Shown: positions 48,016 through 56,964, numbered from the stretch's first letter. The stretch is 64,000 nt of DNA from Chitinophaga varians (GCF_012641275.1 NZ_JABAIA010000001.1:992001-1056000); one strand, 5' to 3'. Program-made: numbers and translations. The notes: a model not told the origin generated them from the sequence alone.

Positions 48016-48849
48016 ATGAAAATTACTATTAAACAGGCCGCCGGCCTTTCATTGATGGTTGCCATTCTCTGTGGAGTGGTGTATTCCTGTAAAAGAGATA
48101 ACAACCAGGATCTTGTTCAGCAAGAACAATCAAAAGTCTCCGACGCCGTAAAAAATCAGATTGCCAGCCTCGGATACAACACCGATAATGTTCGCACTGT
48201 AGAAGGTGGTTACGTAGTAGAAGGTGATATCTACCTGACACACGAATCACTGAATTACAAACCCAATTCTCCTGTATTACGTATTGCCAATGACGAGCAA
48301 TATCGCACCAGCTGCCTGATCACCGGCCTGCCAAGGACCATCACCGTTTCGGTGAGTGGCCTGCCATCCGGCTATACCAGCGCAACAGATATTGCGATCG
48401 CCCGTTACAACGCACTGAACCTGCGGCTGAAGTTTACCCGCGTAGCCAGCGGTGGTCAGGTCCAGATCCGGTATGCCAGCCTGGGCGCCGGTGTCCTGGG
48501 ACAATCTGCCGGCTTCCCCAACTGCTCTACCGGCAACCCTCCCAGCCCAATCCTGCTGAACTCTGATGCCAATGCCCTGGGCAGCAATCCAAACCAGAAC
48601 TATCTGGCTACCGTTATTGCCCATGAAATCGGCCACACTATCGGCTTCAGACATACCGACTACTTCAACCGTGCCTACAGCTGCGGTTCCGGCGGCAACG
48701 AAGGTACTGCCGGCGTAGGCGCCATCAACATCCCGGGCACTCCCACCGGCGGAGATCCCAACAGCTGGATGCTGGCGTGTATTCCTAACGGCGTAAACCG
48801 TCCTTTCAATGCTAACGACATCATTGCATTGAGATACCTGTATCAATAA
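48016..48849 (+). CDS. M57-family (dual-action HEIGH) zinc metallopeptidase, lipoprotein
   Basis: 277 residues; lipobox VVYSC (Cys about residue 25). It has the extended metzincin-type zinc motif HEIGHTIGFRHTD with His203, Glu204, His207 and His213. An N-terminal propeptide-like segment precedes it (VEGGYVVEGDIYLTHESL), and the C-terminal ending FNANDIIALRYLYQ is common in this family. These proteins are surface or periplasmic peptidases of Bacteroidota. The gene stands alone, with a hairpin 91 bases after its stop. Confidence 0.88.
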   Translation: MKITIKQAAGLSLMVAILCGVVYSCKRDNNQDLVQQEQSKVSDAVKNQIASLGYNTDNVRTVEGGYVVEGDIYLTHESLNYKPNSPVLRIANDEQYRTSCLITGLPRTITVSVSGLPSGYTSATDIAIARYNALNLRLKFTRVASGGQVQIRYASLGAGVLGQSAGFPNCSTGNPPSPILLNSDANALGSNPNQNYLATVIAHEIGHTIGFRHTDYFNRAYSCGSGGNEGTAGVGAINIPGTPTGGDPNSWMLACIPNGVNRPFNANDIIALRYLYQ

Positions 48850-48940
48850 CCCACCAGGCAGCAGGCATGATAGGGTAACTGTCATGTATACACGGCATTT
48901 TCATCAGTTACAATATATACATTAAGGTTTCTCCGAAATC

Positions 48941-48966
48941 TAAGGGCCGGCTTATGCCGGCCCTTA
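48941..48966. terminator. Hairpin terminator after the metallopeptidase gene
   Basis: Arms TAAGGGCCGGC (48941-48951) and GCCGGCCCTTA (48956-48966), loop TTAT. Strong stem, but no T-run follows on the plus strand. Confidence 0.6.
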
Positions 48967-49139
48967 GTGATAAAAAGTAAAATCAATTAAAATATCCCGC
49001 TCCCTCATTCGTCCTCAATCTGGCAATCCATGTGTTAAACTTAAATTATCACTATCAGAAACGATTTAAAGCACTAAATTTAATATATGTAATCTTAATC
49101 CGGAGAGTGCTTTAATCAACCTTTAACTATAAACGCTGC

Positions 49140-50717
49140 ATGCTCGATCATTTTCCTTTTTATTTGGCTATTATCGTTCTGATAGTATTATTAATCATGC
49201 TGGGCAACCGTATCAAAGTGGCCTACCCGGTACTGCTGGTACTGGCCGGCCTCGCCATCAGTTTCATCCCCGGCATCCCCGTCCTCAAAATAGACCCTGA
49301 GCTGATTTTCATTATTTTCCTGCCTCCGCTTTTGTATGAGGCTGCCTGGGCCAACTCCTGGAAAGAGCTGTGGCACTGGCGGAGGATCATTGGCAGCTTT
49401 GCTTTTGTGGTCGTTTTCCTCACGGCCATTTCGGTAGCGCTGGTCTCCAATGCGTTCATCCCGGGGTTCTCGCTGGCGCTCGGCTTCCTGCTGGGCGGCA
49501 TCGTTTCTCCGCCCGATGCGGTGAGCGCCGCCGCCATCCTGAAATTCGTCAAAGTACCGAAAAGAATGGCCTCTATACTGGAAGGTGAGAGCCTGCTCAA
49601 CGACGCCTCTTCCCTGATCATTATGCGGTTTGCCATGGTGGCGGTGGCCACCGGCCAGTTTGTGCTGCACGAGGCAGCCCTCAGCTTTGTATGGATGATA
49701 GCCGGCGGCGTTGCCATCGGCCTGCTGATTGGACTGGTCTTCATCAAATTCCATAAATGGCTGCCTACGGACGTGAACATGGACATCATCCTTACCTTCG
49801 TCACGCCTTATGCTATGTACATCGGCGCGGAAGCTGCTCATGCTTCCGGCGTACTGGCGGTTGTCAGCGGCGGCCTTTTCCTTTCCTATCACCGGCACCG
49901 CTTCCTGAGCGGCGCTTCCCGCCTAAGAGGCGAAAGCGTCTGGCAAAGCCTGGTATTCCTGTTGAACGGACTGGTGTTTATCCTCATCGGCCTCGATCTG
50001 CCCGAAATAACGGCAGGCCTGAAAGCGGAAGGTATCAGCTTTTATCAGGCCACCGGGTACGGACTGCTGATCACCGCGACCTTAATCATAGGCAGGATGC
50101 TGGCAGGTTACGGCGCAGCCGTCACCTCTGTCGTAGCCGGCCGCTTTATTACGGTGGCCGACAGGAACCCCGGCTTTAAAGCACCGCTCCTCCTGGGATG
50201 GACCGGCATGCGGGGCGTGGTGTCACTGGCTGCGGCGCTGTCTATTCCGGTAACATTCGACAACGGCGTCCTCTTCCCGCAACGCAACCTGATACTGTAT
50301 ATCACCTTCATCGTGATCCTGGTGACACTGGTGCTGCAAGGCCTCACACTCCCCATACTGATCAGGAAAGTAAAGCTCCCGGATTTTAACGACCACCTGC
50401 CGGAAGAGGAAACGGAAATCATGATCCGCGAAGAGCTGGCCCGTGCCTCACTGGCCTATTTACAGGAACATCACCCGGCAGACATGGAACAAAACCTCCA
50501 TCTGCAACAACAGGCACTCCAATGGCAAAACCAGTTGCAGTTCAATAAAACGGTGGTCGTGCCGGAAAACGTTAAATCGATCTATAAAAATATTCTGGAA
50601 CAACAACGCACGTTCCTGTTAAACAAAAACAAAACAGAAGCACGGATAGATGAAGAGATCATCCGGAAATTCCTGCATCACATCGATCTGGAAGAAGAAA
50701 AACTAAAACTGGATTAA
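49140..50717 (+). CDS. Na+/H+ antiporter, CPA1 family
   Basis: 525 residues with about twelve membrane helices in the first 415. Motifs of bacterial CPA1 exchangers: IFLPPLLYEAA, GGIVSPPDAVSAAAI, LEGESLLNDASSLI (the Asn-Asp pair of the ion site) and GWTGMRGVVSLAAALSIP. The last ~110 residues form a charged cytoplasmic tail (EEETEIMIREELARASLAYLQEHH). It exchanges sodium for protons in the inner membrane. Its stop codon overlaps the start of the MBL gene by one base (TAATG). Confidence 0.9.
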   Translation: MLDHFPFYLAIIVLIVLLIMLGNRIKVAYPVLLVLAGLAISFIPGIPVLKIDPELIFIIFLPPLLYEAAWANSWKELWHWRRIIGSFAFVVVFLTAISVALVSNAFIPGFSLALGFLLGGIVSPPDAVSAAAILKFVKVPKRMASILEGESLLNDASSLIIMRFAMVAVATGQFVLHEAALSFVWMIAGGVAIGLLIGLVFIKFHKWLPTDVNMDIILTFVTPYAMYIGAEAAHASGVLAVVSGGLFLSYHRHRFLSGASRLRGESVWQSLVFLLNGLVFILIGLDLPEITAGLKAEGISFYQATGYGLLITATLIIGRMLAGYGAAVTSVVAGRFITVADRNPGFKAPLLLGWTGMRGVVSLAAALSIPVTFDNGVLFPQRNLILYITFIVILVTLVLQGLTLPILIRKVKLPDFNDHLPEEETEIMIREELARASLAYLQEHHPADMEQNLHLQQQALQWQNQLQFNKTVVVPENVKSIYKNILEQQRTFLLNKNKTEARIDEEIIRKFLHHIDLEEEKLKLD

Positions 50718-51760
50718 TGAAGAAAAAATATGGCCAGGCGCCAGACAACAACAGGAAAGCATATTTCGGCACACTTTCCAATTACAAAAACGGACAGTTC
50801 CTCAACCAGCTGCTCACACCGGCGCTGGTAGAAGGACAAAACATGCTGAAAGTGCTCTGGCATTTCTTTGGCAAACATACCGACACAGAGCCAACATCAC
50901 CCATCCCGTTTATTCAAACAGATCTCAAACGCCTTCGGCCGGAGGAAAATGTACTGGTCTGGTTTGGGCATAGCTCGTATTTTATTCAGGTAGATGGAAA
51001 GAAATTACTGATAGACCCTGTGTTCAGCGGCAACGCGTCGCCGGTAAGAGGATCGGTAAAAGCCTTTCCCGGCTCCAATCATTATCAGGTCGATGACTTG
51101 CCGGACATAGACCTGCTGCTGATTTCCCATGATCACTGGGACCACCTGGATTATCAAACCATTCAACAACTACAACCCAAAACAGGAAAAGTAATCTGCG
51201 GGCTGGGCGTTGCACAACATTTTGAATACTGGGGCTGGGATAAAAATAAACTGACAGAAAAGAACTGGTATGAAAGCATCAGCCCCTTTGAAGGCTTCCA
51301 GGTTACCCTGACACCGGCCAGGCATTTCTCGGGCAGGCTGTTCAATCGCAACATCTCCCTGTGGACATCCTACGTGCTGCAGACACCTTCCAAAAAGCTT
51401 TTCCTGGGCGGCGACAGTGGCTACGGTCCCCAGTTCAAAGAAATCGGGGAACGCTTCGGCCCTTTCGATCTGGCCATACTGGAATGCGGACAGTACAATG
51501 AACGATGGCCTTACATCCACTCCCTTCCCGAAGAAGTGGTCAAAGAGGCCCGGGAACTCAACGCCGCGGCCTTCATGCCGGTACATCATTCCAAATTCAA
51601 ACTGGCGCAGCATCCGTGGTACGAGCCTCTTCATCAGGTAACACTGCTGGCGGAAGCGGCGCATATACCTGTCGTTACGCCGCAAATCGGTGAAATAGCA
51701 GATCTCGATCATCCCGTCAAAGCCTGGGAAAAATGGTGGGAGAAATTATTACAACACTAA
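50717..51760 (+). CDS. MBL-fold hydrolase, NAPE-PLD/UlaG-like
   Basis: 347 residues, no signal peptide. Metallo-beta-lactamase fold marks: FGHSSYFIQVDGKKLLIDPVFSG, LLISHDHWDHLDYQTI (HxHxDH-type), PARHFSGR, LGGDSGYGPQF and FMPVHHSKFKLA. The HDHWDHLDY and PVHHSKF signatures are those of the NAPE-PLD-like branch, which hydrolyse phosphodiester bonds in phospholipids or related compounds. Substrate in bacteria is usually unknown. Translationally coupled to the antiporter. Confidence 0.85.
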   Translation: MKKKYGQAPDNNRKAYFGTLSNYKNGQFLNQLLTPALVEGQNMLKVLWHFFGKHTDTEPTSPIPFIQTDLKRLRPEENVLVWFGHSSYFIQVDGKKLLIDPVFSGNASPVRGSVKAFPGSNHYQVDDLPDIDLLLISHDHWDHLDYQTIQQLQPKTGKVICGLGVAQHFEYWGWDKNKLTEKNWYESISPFEGFQVTLTPARHFSGRLFNRNISLWTSYVLQTPSKKLFLGGDSGYGPQFKEIGERFGPFDLAILECGQYNERWPYIHSLPEEVVKEARELNAAAFMPVHHSKFKLAQHPWYEPLHQVTLLAEAAHIPVVTPQIGEIADLDHPVKAWEKWWEKLLQH

Positions 51761-51772
51761 CAACTGTCATCC

Positions 51773-52435
51773 ATGAAACTAAAAGTAATCATCACCGGGG
51801 CTACCGGTATGGTGGGAGAAGGAGTAATGCAGGAATGCATCGCCAATCCTGCGGTAGCGCAAATTCTACTGATCAATCGAAAGCCTTCCGGGGTTGTTCA
51901 CCCGAAGGTGACAGAAATCCTTCACAACAACTTCAGCGATATATCTCCCATTGTCGACCAACTGAAAGGATACGATGCCTGTTACTTCTGCCTGGGTGTT
52001 TCATCTGTGGGCATGAAGGAAGAGGCTTACTACGCTGTCACCTATACGCTCACGCTGAATTTCGCCGGCAGCCTGGCAGCCGTTAACCCCGGCATGACCT
52101 TCTGTTATGTGTCCGGCGCCGGGACAGACAGCACCGAAAAAGGAAAACTAATGTGGGCACGCGTGAAAGGGAAAACAGAAAACGATCTGACCAAACTTCC
52201 GTTCAAAGCAGTCTATAATTTCCGCCCGGCATTTATGAAAGCCACCAAAGGCGCCAGGAACCTCAAACCTATTTACAGGGCCTTCAGTTTTCTGTATGTG
52301 TTCAGGGCTATCTTTCCCTACTATTTCATTACACTGGAAGAAGTGGGAAAAGCCATGATCAACGTTACGATCAACGGCTACACCACGCCTACCATTGAAG
52401 CCAAAGACATCATCATACTGGCTAAAGAAGGTTAA
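51773..52435 (+). CDS. NAD(P)-binding protein, atypical SDR/epimerase-like
   Basis: 220 residues. A Rossmann fold starts at the N-terminus with ITGATGMVGEGV (GxxGxxG type), followed by ILLINRKP. The middle has YDACYFCLGVSSVGMKEEAYYAVTYTLT and a YVSGAGTDS motif, as in small atypical SDRs without the YxxxK catalytic pair. Likely a reductase or isomerase of unknown substrate. 12 bases after the MBL gene, so the three genes 49140-52435 form one operon; it overlaps the convergent regulator's end by 4 bases. Confidence 0.78.
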   Translation: MKLKVIITGATGMVGEGVMQECIANPAVAQILLINRKPSGVVHPKVTEILHNNFSDISPIVDQLKGYDACYFCLGVSSVGMKEEAYYAVTYTLTLNFAGSLAAVNPGMTFCYVSGAGTDSTEKGKLMWARVKGKTENDLTKLPFKAVYNFRPAFMKATKGARNLKPIYRAFSFLYVFRAIFPYYFITLEEVGKAMINVTINGYTTPTIEAKDIIILAKEG

Positions 52436-53196
52436 CTGATTAACTTTAGCGACTCCGCCACCCTGCAGGCTTCCATGGAATTAGTCACATGCAGCTTCTC
52501 CAGGATGTTCTGCCGGTGGCGGTGTACTGTATTTACGCTGATAGAAAACAGCTCCGCAATTTCTTTGCTTTTCTTTCCCTTTTTGATCATCATCAATATA
52601 TCTTTCTCCCGGCTGGTCAGTATATCGTTCACCGCATACATGCCATCTCCCGCCGTTTCCCCTGTTCTGGTGTTGACAATTGATCCGTGGTAAGCCGCAG
52701 CCCCATTGGGTTCAAATGAAAGGTTATACAGGCACAAAGCCAGCCAGATGCTGCCGTCTTCCAGGCTCTGGATATAAAACATGCGATGCTTCACCGCTAC
52801 GTAAACATTGTCCTTGTCCAACATACGGAGATTGCTTACCAGCTGATAATCGGACCTTTCCGCTACAGGGAGGCTTTTCAGCAGGTGGAAAAAACGCAGC
52901 TCAAGCGCATATTTTTCTATCAGGTCTTCTTCTTTTATTCTCCGGAGGATCTCTTCCTCCCAGATAGACCCGATTTCCTTCATGCCTGTTACGCTTTCGA
53001 TGCCCAGTGCTACAGCCGCTCCACCGGTATAGATATAGCTTTTATTGCGCTTCAGGTCACTTAATACACTGATGGAATTCTCCACCTGTGCATACACCTT
53101 CGCAATCATCTGCGAGCGGGAGAGTTTCACAGACGCATCGCTGTCATCAAAATTTTGCAGCAGTAAATAGTCGTTGAGCGTGTCCAGGATGTTCAT
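52432..53196 (-). CDS. LuxR-type transcriptional regulator
   Basis: 254 residues from the ATG at 53196 (TTG at 53205 is the alternative). The N-terminal ~170 residues are an uncharacterised sensor-like domain. The C-terminal ~65 residues are a clear LuxR helix-turn-helix: LTSREKDILMMIKKGKKSKEIAELFSISVNTVHRHRQNILEKLHV. The sensor part is a type common in Bacteroidota single-component regulators and may include PAS-like folding; the ligand is unknown. It is convergent with the SDR gene and divergent from the DUF1349 gene, whose promoter lies in the gap between them. Confidence 0.85.
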   Translation of the reverse strand: MNILDTLNDYLLLQNFDDSDASVKLSRSQMIAKVYAQVENSISVLSDLKRNKSYIYTGGAAVALGIESVTGMKEIGSIWEEEILRRIKEEDLIEKYALELRFFHLLKSLPVAERSDYQLVSNLRMLDKDNVYVAVKHRMFYIQSLEDGSIWLALCLYNLSFEPNGAAAYHGSIVNTRTGETAGDGMYAVNDILTSREKDILMMIKKGKKSKEIAELFSISVNTVHRHRQNILEKLHVTNSMEACRVAESLKLIS

Positions 53197-53224
53197 GATA
53201 AGCAAAGATGGTTATTTTTAACCA

Positions 53225-53255
53225 TTGTCTGTTCATTTACAGGATTTTACCTTTG
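53225..53255 (+). promoter_or_regulatory. Promoter of the DUF1349 gene
   Basis: TTG (53225-53227) and a perfect Bacteroidota -7 box TACCTTTG (53248-53255) with 20 bases between. Predicted transcription start near 53262, leaving about 47 bases of leader before the ATG at 53309. Confidence 0.65.
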
Positions 53256-53308
53256 CGCAAACAGCAATAACCGGTACCAGCGGAAACCGATCCAAATTGT
53301 AATAAAGT

Positions 53309-53962
53309 ATGAAGAAACTAATTTTGAGTGTGTGGATGATGACGGCGCTGCACACGCTTTCAGCGCAAACCCTGGAGAAAATGCAGTGGTTTAACGAGCC
53401 CGCCAAATGGGAAATAAAACAAAATTCCCTTTCCATGTTTGTTACTGCCCAGACGGACTACTGGCGTATCTCACACTATGGTTTTACGGTAGATGATGCC
53501 CCTTTTTATTATGCTACCTACGGGGGCGAGTTTGAAGCGAAGGTAAAACTGACCGGCGACTACAAGGCAAGATTCGATCAGATGGGGATGATGATCAGGA
53601 TTGATCAGGAACACTATATCAAAACAGGCATAGAGTTTTATGACGGCAAGTTTAATGTGAGCACGGTGGTCACCAACCAAACCAGCGACTGGAGCGTGCT
53701 GCCACTGGATAAAACGCCGCCGTTCATCTGGATAAAAGCCGTCAGAAAACTGGACGCCGTAGAGATCTATTACTCTTATGATGACAAAAACTATGTCATG
53801 ACCCGCAATGCACCACTAAAAGACAATCATCCCGTGATGATCGGCTTAATGGCCGCATCGCCTGATGGCAAGGGATTCCAGGCGAAGTTTGAGAACTTTA
53901 CGGTTACTCATCTCCCCGATCAGCGTCGATTAAACTGGTTACAGAAAAACGCGGAAAAATAA
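53309..53962 (+). CDS. Exported DUF1349 protein (concanavalin A-like fold)
   Basis: 217 residues with signal peptide (ending LHTLSAQ). The body matches the DUF1349 family: LEKMQWFNEPAKWEIKQNSL, TDYWRISHYGFTVDDAPFYY, then the core DQMGMMIRIDQEHYIKTGIEF and DWSVLPLD, ending in FQAKFENFTVTHLPD. These proteins share a beta-sandwich fold with carbohydrate-binding modules; the role is unknown. Divergent from the LuxR regulator, which may control it. Confidence 0.82.
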   Translation: MKKLILSVWMMTALHTLSAQTLEKMQWFNEPAKWEIKQNSLSMFVTAQTDYWRISHYGFTVDDAPFYYATYGGEFEAKVKLTGDYKARFDQMGMMIRIDQEHYIKTGIEFYDGKFNVSTVVTNQTSDWSVLPLDKTPPFIWIKAVRKLDAVEIYYSYDDKNYVMTRNAPLKDNHPVMIGLMAASPDGKGFQAKFENFTVTHLPDQRRLNWLQKNAEK

Positions 53963-54140
53963 GGCGATAAAGAAAGGTTTCAGTCAATATTACGGAAAGC
54001 CTTTCTTTTTGTCATACCATTCGATAGCATCTTATCCTGTCTCAGATTTAACTGCCCTACATGAAAAGCCGGTGTTGTTCTGGCATAATTTCGGTGAGAC
54101 AACCAGTCTCAACCAATTAACATCACAACACAAGGAAACC

Positions 54141-54566
54141 ATGAAAAAGTATTTATTGCTGTCAGCCATGGCACTGACAATAGCATGCAAAAAAAATGAC
54201 AAGATAGCGCCGGTAGAACAACCCACCAAACCTGAAATGGTAGCTGTCACCTATGAGGTCCAATCATTTACTGATGTACAATTTGCCACCGTTCGGTACA
54301 ACGAGATGCATGAAGACCGACCGGGAAATCATGGTACGGAATTCAAAGATTGGGCAATCAGTGGTAAAGGCACATTTACCAAAACAGTGTATATTGAACG
54401 GGGCTTCGGGGCCTTGCTCAGTGCCAGAAATCCCGCTTCAGGCGATTTTATCCTGCGTATTAAAACCAAATACGAAGAAACGTCTGCCACAGGAAAAGAT
54501 GTCTATCCGATTCCAGGCGTCGACGGCTACCTCGCACATGCGCAACTTCTTAACAGAGCTGACTAA
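54141..54566 (+). CDS. Small lipoprotein of unknown function
   Basis: 141 residues from the ATG at 54141; the upstream frame (from 54009) is discarded because the lipoprotein signal starts here (MKKYLLLSAMALTIAC, Cys at 16). The mature part has a MVAVTYEVQSFTDVQF start and an ending LAHAQLLNRAD. Predicted beta-rich. No family recognised. A strong terminator follows at 54585. Confidence 0.6.
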   Translation: MKKYLLLSAMALTIACKKNDKIAPVEQPTKPEMVAVTYEVQSFTDVQFATVRYNEMHEDRPGNHGTEFKDWAISGKGTFTKTVYIERGFGALLSARNPASGDFILRIKTKYEETSATGKDVYPIPGVDGYLAHAQLLNRAD

Positions 54567-54584
54567 TGCTGTCAATTAAAATGA

Positions 54585-54617
54585 AGCAGCCGGATAGTTA
54601 ATATCCGGCTGCTTTTT
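54585..54617 (+). terminator. Rho-independent terminator
   Basis: Arms AGCAGCCGGATA (54585-54596) and TATCCGGCTGCT (54602-54613), loop GTTAA, then TTTTG. It shares its stem sequence with the terminator at 28843. Confidence 0.85.
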
Positions 54618-54637
54618 GTCAACTATTATGCGGAAAC

Positions 54638-55015
54638 CTATCTCGTACAATCTGCTCCCCATACCTGGTTGTTTCTGGTAAATCCGATCACCAGTTTGTC
54701 TTTGTTAATGGTAATGACACCTGTTCCGGAAGATCCAATATTCACCATGGTATTATCATCTTTTTTCTCAAATTCAACGCCGGTAAGATCGGGGATGCCG
54801 TCAGAGAACCGGAAATCATAACGCGTACCCACTTTTGTCACAAAAACACTTCCATCCGATTTTGTGACATTTGTTGTCCCATCGCTGTAACTGATCTTTC
54901 CTTTAAAAGTCCCCGCAAAAATATCTACATCAGCAGGGTCAGTACTTTTGCTACAAGAGGCAAACAATAAAACGGCTAACAGCAGTAGGCTAACAACTTT
55001 AAGCATTGACTTCAT
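54638..55015 (-). CDS. Small lipoprotein of unknown function
   Basis: 125 residues from the ATG at 55015, the start of a lipoprotein signal (MKSMLKVVSLLLLAVLLFASC). The longer frame to 55210 is rejected because it puts the signal peptide in the middle. The mature part is short and beta-rich (FAGTFKGKISYSDGTTNVTK, TGVITINKDKLVIGF), the style of lipocalin-like or META-like small lipoproteins. Convergent with the previous lipoprotein gene. Confidence 0.6.
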   Translation of the reverse strand: MKSMLKVVSLLLLAVLLFASCSKSTDPADVDIFAGTFKGKISYSDGTTNVTKSDGSVFVTKVGTRYDFRFSDGIPDLTGVEFEKKDDNTMVNIGSSGTGVITINKDKLVIGFTRNNQVWGADCTR

Positions 55016-55260
55016 AATATCAGTTTTGGTTAACCGACATTTTGCAATTGGTATACCAAAGTTCCTAACAAAACACCTAAACGATTGTTTTTCAGAGCAC
55101 TTACACACCTCCCTAAAACATCCACCCATGTGTAACGACGGGTTAACACATACACAGATTGGGGCGTTGACCCTCCACACCCAGCCCCGCAAACAGGCTT
55201 CAGCAGCCAATTACAGACAACACAGCTTTTTAAATATTATAACGTCGATCTATACATGAT

Positions 55261-55716
55261 TTATTTTTCTGTGGTTACGTCCGTTATATAAAGGGGAGAT
55301 ATATCAGGTTCCACCAGGGCCATCCTTGCGGCTGTGGAGAAAAGCAACGCTGCACTATAGTACCGTAGTGGCAGCTGTTTGTCCGTATAACGTGAACGCA
55401 TAAACGTATTACAAACCGTTTCTATTGATTGATCTTCCTGCGCCTGTAAAAAGCAGTCTGCCAGCCAGATCCAGAAACAGGTAATCGTTTCATGATAACC
55501 GCCATGGTCCGTATTAGGTGTGCCTACCGCCTCGTTATAACGACGGATGTTTATCCTTGCTCTGTCCAATGCCGTTATTCTTCCATAAAGCACGTTGTAT
55601 GCAATAGCCACAATAAGGTGCGCTTCATGCGTCCATGCTGACTTAGGCAGCGTACCCGTCTCAAACTGGTATAATAAATCCAGGATATCCTTTTCTGCTA
55701 GTGATGTATAAATCAT
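55261..55716 (-). CDS. Conserved protein of unknown function
   Basis: 151 residues, cytoplasmic, no signal. It contains WTHEAHLIVAIAYNVLYGR, ARINIRRYNEAVG, HGGYHETITCFWIWLA and a C-terminal LRYYSAALLFSTAARMALVEPD. The His-Glu-His pattern (WTHEAH) and the repeated His-containing motifs (GGYHET) look like conserved functional residues. I recall similar sequences in bacterial genomes as an uncharacterised family, but no function. Stands alone between lipoprotein genes and the repeat array. Confidence 0.6.
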   Translation of the reverse strand: MIYTSLAEKDILDLLYQFETGTLPKSAWTHEAHLIVAIAYNVLYGRITALDRARINIRRYNEAVGTPNTDHGGYHETITCFWIWLADCFLQAQEDQSIETVCNTFMRSRYTDKQLPLRYYSAALLFSTAARMALVEPDISPLYITDVTTEK

Positions 55717-55915
55717 GCAGAAATATACACAATTATCCCACTTCTGTAATGATTTATTCTACCTCATGTTGCTGGCAAACAAATGGCAGGCAATCGTACC
55801 ACATGTTCGCACTAACTACACCGGCTATACGAAAACAATTGAAATACCGGCAGTATTTAATAAACTCTCGTACCTGTATGGGGCAATTGATGACTATTGC
55901 CAACAGGCATATTAA
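55715..55915 (+). CDS. Possible small ORF divergent from the conserved gene
   Basis: 66 residues starting at an ATG that overlaps the CAT of the opposite gene's start. The sequence (NDLFYLMLLANKWQAIVPHVR ... AIDDYCQQAY) is protein-like in composition but matches nothing recognised. Divergent start codons overlapping on opposite strands are uncommon, so this may be chance. Confidence 0.22.
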   Translation: MQKYTQLSHFCNDLFYLMLLANKWQAIVPHVRTNYTGYTKTIEIPAVFNKLSYLYGAIDDYCQQAY

Positions 55916-55980
55916 TGCCAGAGAAGACACTCCTATCACCATCCGCTCTCAGCAACCTCATATAGGCCTGACAGGTAGTT

Positions 55981-56376
55981 TCCTGTCTCCTATTCTCTTA
56001 AGGCAGTCAATGATCAAGGAAAGATGCAAACACCAACACTGGCTTACTACTCCTTATAGTAGTCAATGTTTAACAAATGAGGGAGCCTTGCTGACTGCTG
56101 CCTTATAGCAGTCAATGCTTATCAATAAACGAAAAGCGCATGCCCGCAGACATCCTCTTGTTCACTGCTACCATATGGCAGTTAATGCTCATCAATAAGC
56201 AAAGAGGGCACGCCGCAGACAACTTATCTTGTTCACTGTTACCTTATGGCAGTTAATGCTTATCAATAACCAAAGAGGGCATGCCGCAGTAAATTTATCT
56301 TGTCTACTGTTACCTTATGGCAGTAGGTAGTTTGCAATAATCAGGGAGGGCATAATGCAGACAGCTTATCCTGCTC
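55981..56376. repeat. Tandem ~71-bp repeats, each with a 6-bp hairpin
   Basis: Four units start at 56094 (70 bp), 56164 (71), 56235 (71) and 56306 (71). A shortened unit precedes them at 56046 (48 bp) and a degenerate one around 55981. Each starts with a stem-loop: ACTACT/AGTAGT (first), ACTGCT/AGCAGT, ACTGCT/GGCAGT, then ACTGTT/GGCAGT twice, all with a conserved CCTTAT-type loop. After the stem comes a conserved tail (ATGCTTATCAATAA, then AAAGAGGGCA and CGCAGAC). The fourth stem position changes from A-T to G-C on both sides, i.e. a compensatory pair, and later units show G-T pairs. It is bounded on the right by the terminator of the TssD gene. Confidence 0.85.
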
Positions 56377-56460
56377 ACTGTCAGGGGCCAATATAGGGAG
56401 CAGGTAACACAGGTGATACAGGCATCAAAAGCCGGCTAAGAAATTCTCCTAAAATATAAA

Positions 56461-56482
56461 GGGGCTTTCCTAAGAAAGCCCC
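56461..56482 (-). terminator. Terminator of the TssD gene
   Basis: Arms GGGGCTTTC (56461-56469) and GAAAGCCCC (56474-56482) with a four-base loop. Reading the minus strand the stem is followed by TTTATATTTT, so it ends the transcript of the gene at 56513. Confidence 0.88.
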
Positions 56483-56512
56483 TCCTGCTAATTCAATAAT
56501 GTCTGGAGTTTA

Positions 56513-56899
56513 TCACACCCATTCATTAACATGTTTTGCATTACCCATGCTAATTTCACGGGCGGAAATGGTGAAGGTGATAACCATCGGGTTTTTGTTT
56601 TCGTAGTCAAAAGACTCTTCAAACTTAACCAGGTAACCTTCTTTGAATTCCAACGTTTTCAGTTTGGAATCAGTGTCTCTTTTGTAGAAAGTGATGGTAC
56701 CGTCTTTTCTTTCGAAATTGTTTACCATCCATTCAAAGAGCTCTGTTTTACCAGTTGACTCTACGGTCATTCTGATGCGTCCGCCGCGAGTGATCGCTGA
56801 AGGGCGGCCTGTTGCATCTGTTTCCTGGCTGAGGTCGTAGGAGACGTGTTGAACATTGTAGTTCTCTCCATTTACTGTAAAGACTGACTTGAAGGACAT
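56513..56899 (-). CDS. tssD: Type VI secretion tube protein TssD (Hcp), Bacteroidota type
   Basis: 128 residues, the expected length, no signal. MSFKSVFTVNGENYNVQHVSYDLSQETDATGRPS and TRGGRIRMTVEST are characteristic of the Bacteroidota (T6SS subtype iii) Hcp family. The ending has ITFTISAREISMGNAKHVNEWV. Hexamers stack into the tube that is pushed out with the effectors. It has its own strong promoter and terminator, as expected for the most abundant T6SS component. It is the last gene of the minus-strand half of the cluster. Confidence 0.93.
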   Translation of the reverse strand: MSFKSVFTVNGENYNVQHVSYDLSQETDATGRPSAITRGGRIRMTVESTGKTELFEWMVNNFERKDGTITFYKRDTDSKLKTLEFKEGYLVKFEESFDYENKNPMVITFTISAREISMGNAKHVNEWV

Positions 56900-56964
56900 G
56901 TCGGGTTAATTTTTAAGGTTACAATAAAGAAAAATACCTATTAAAAAGGAAAAAGTATGAGCTT

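Noticed and set aside
47781..48032. 83-residue ORF in the long gap before the M57 gene
   Set aside because: It starts at a TTG inside the inverted repeat, has AT-rich random-like composition, and overlaps the start of the well-supported lipoprotein gene.
55981..56376. CRISPR array
   Set aside because: The units are tandem copies over their full 71 bases with no unique spacers, and no cas gene is nearby.
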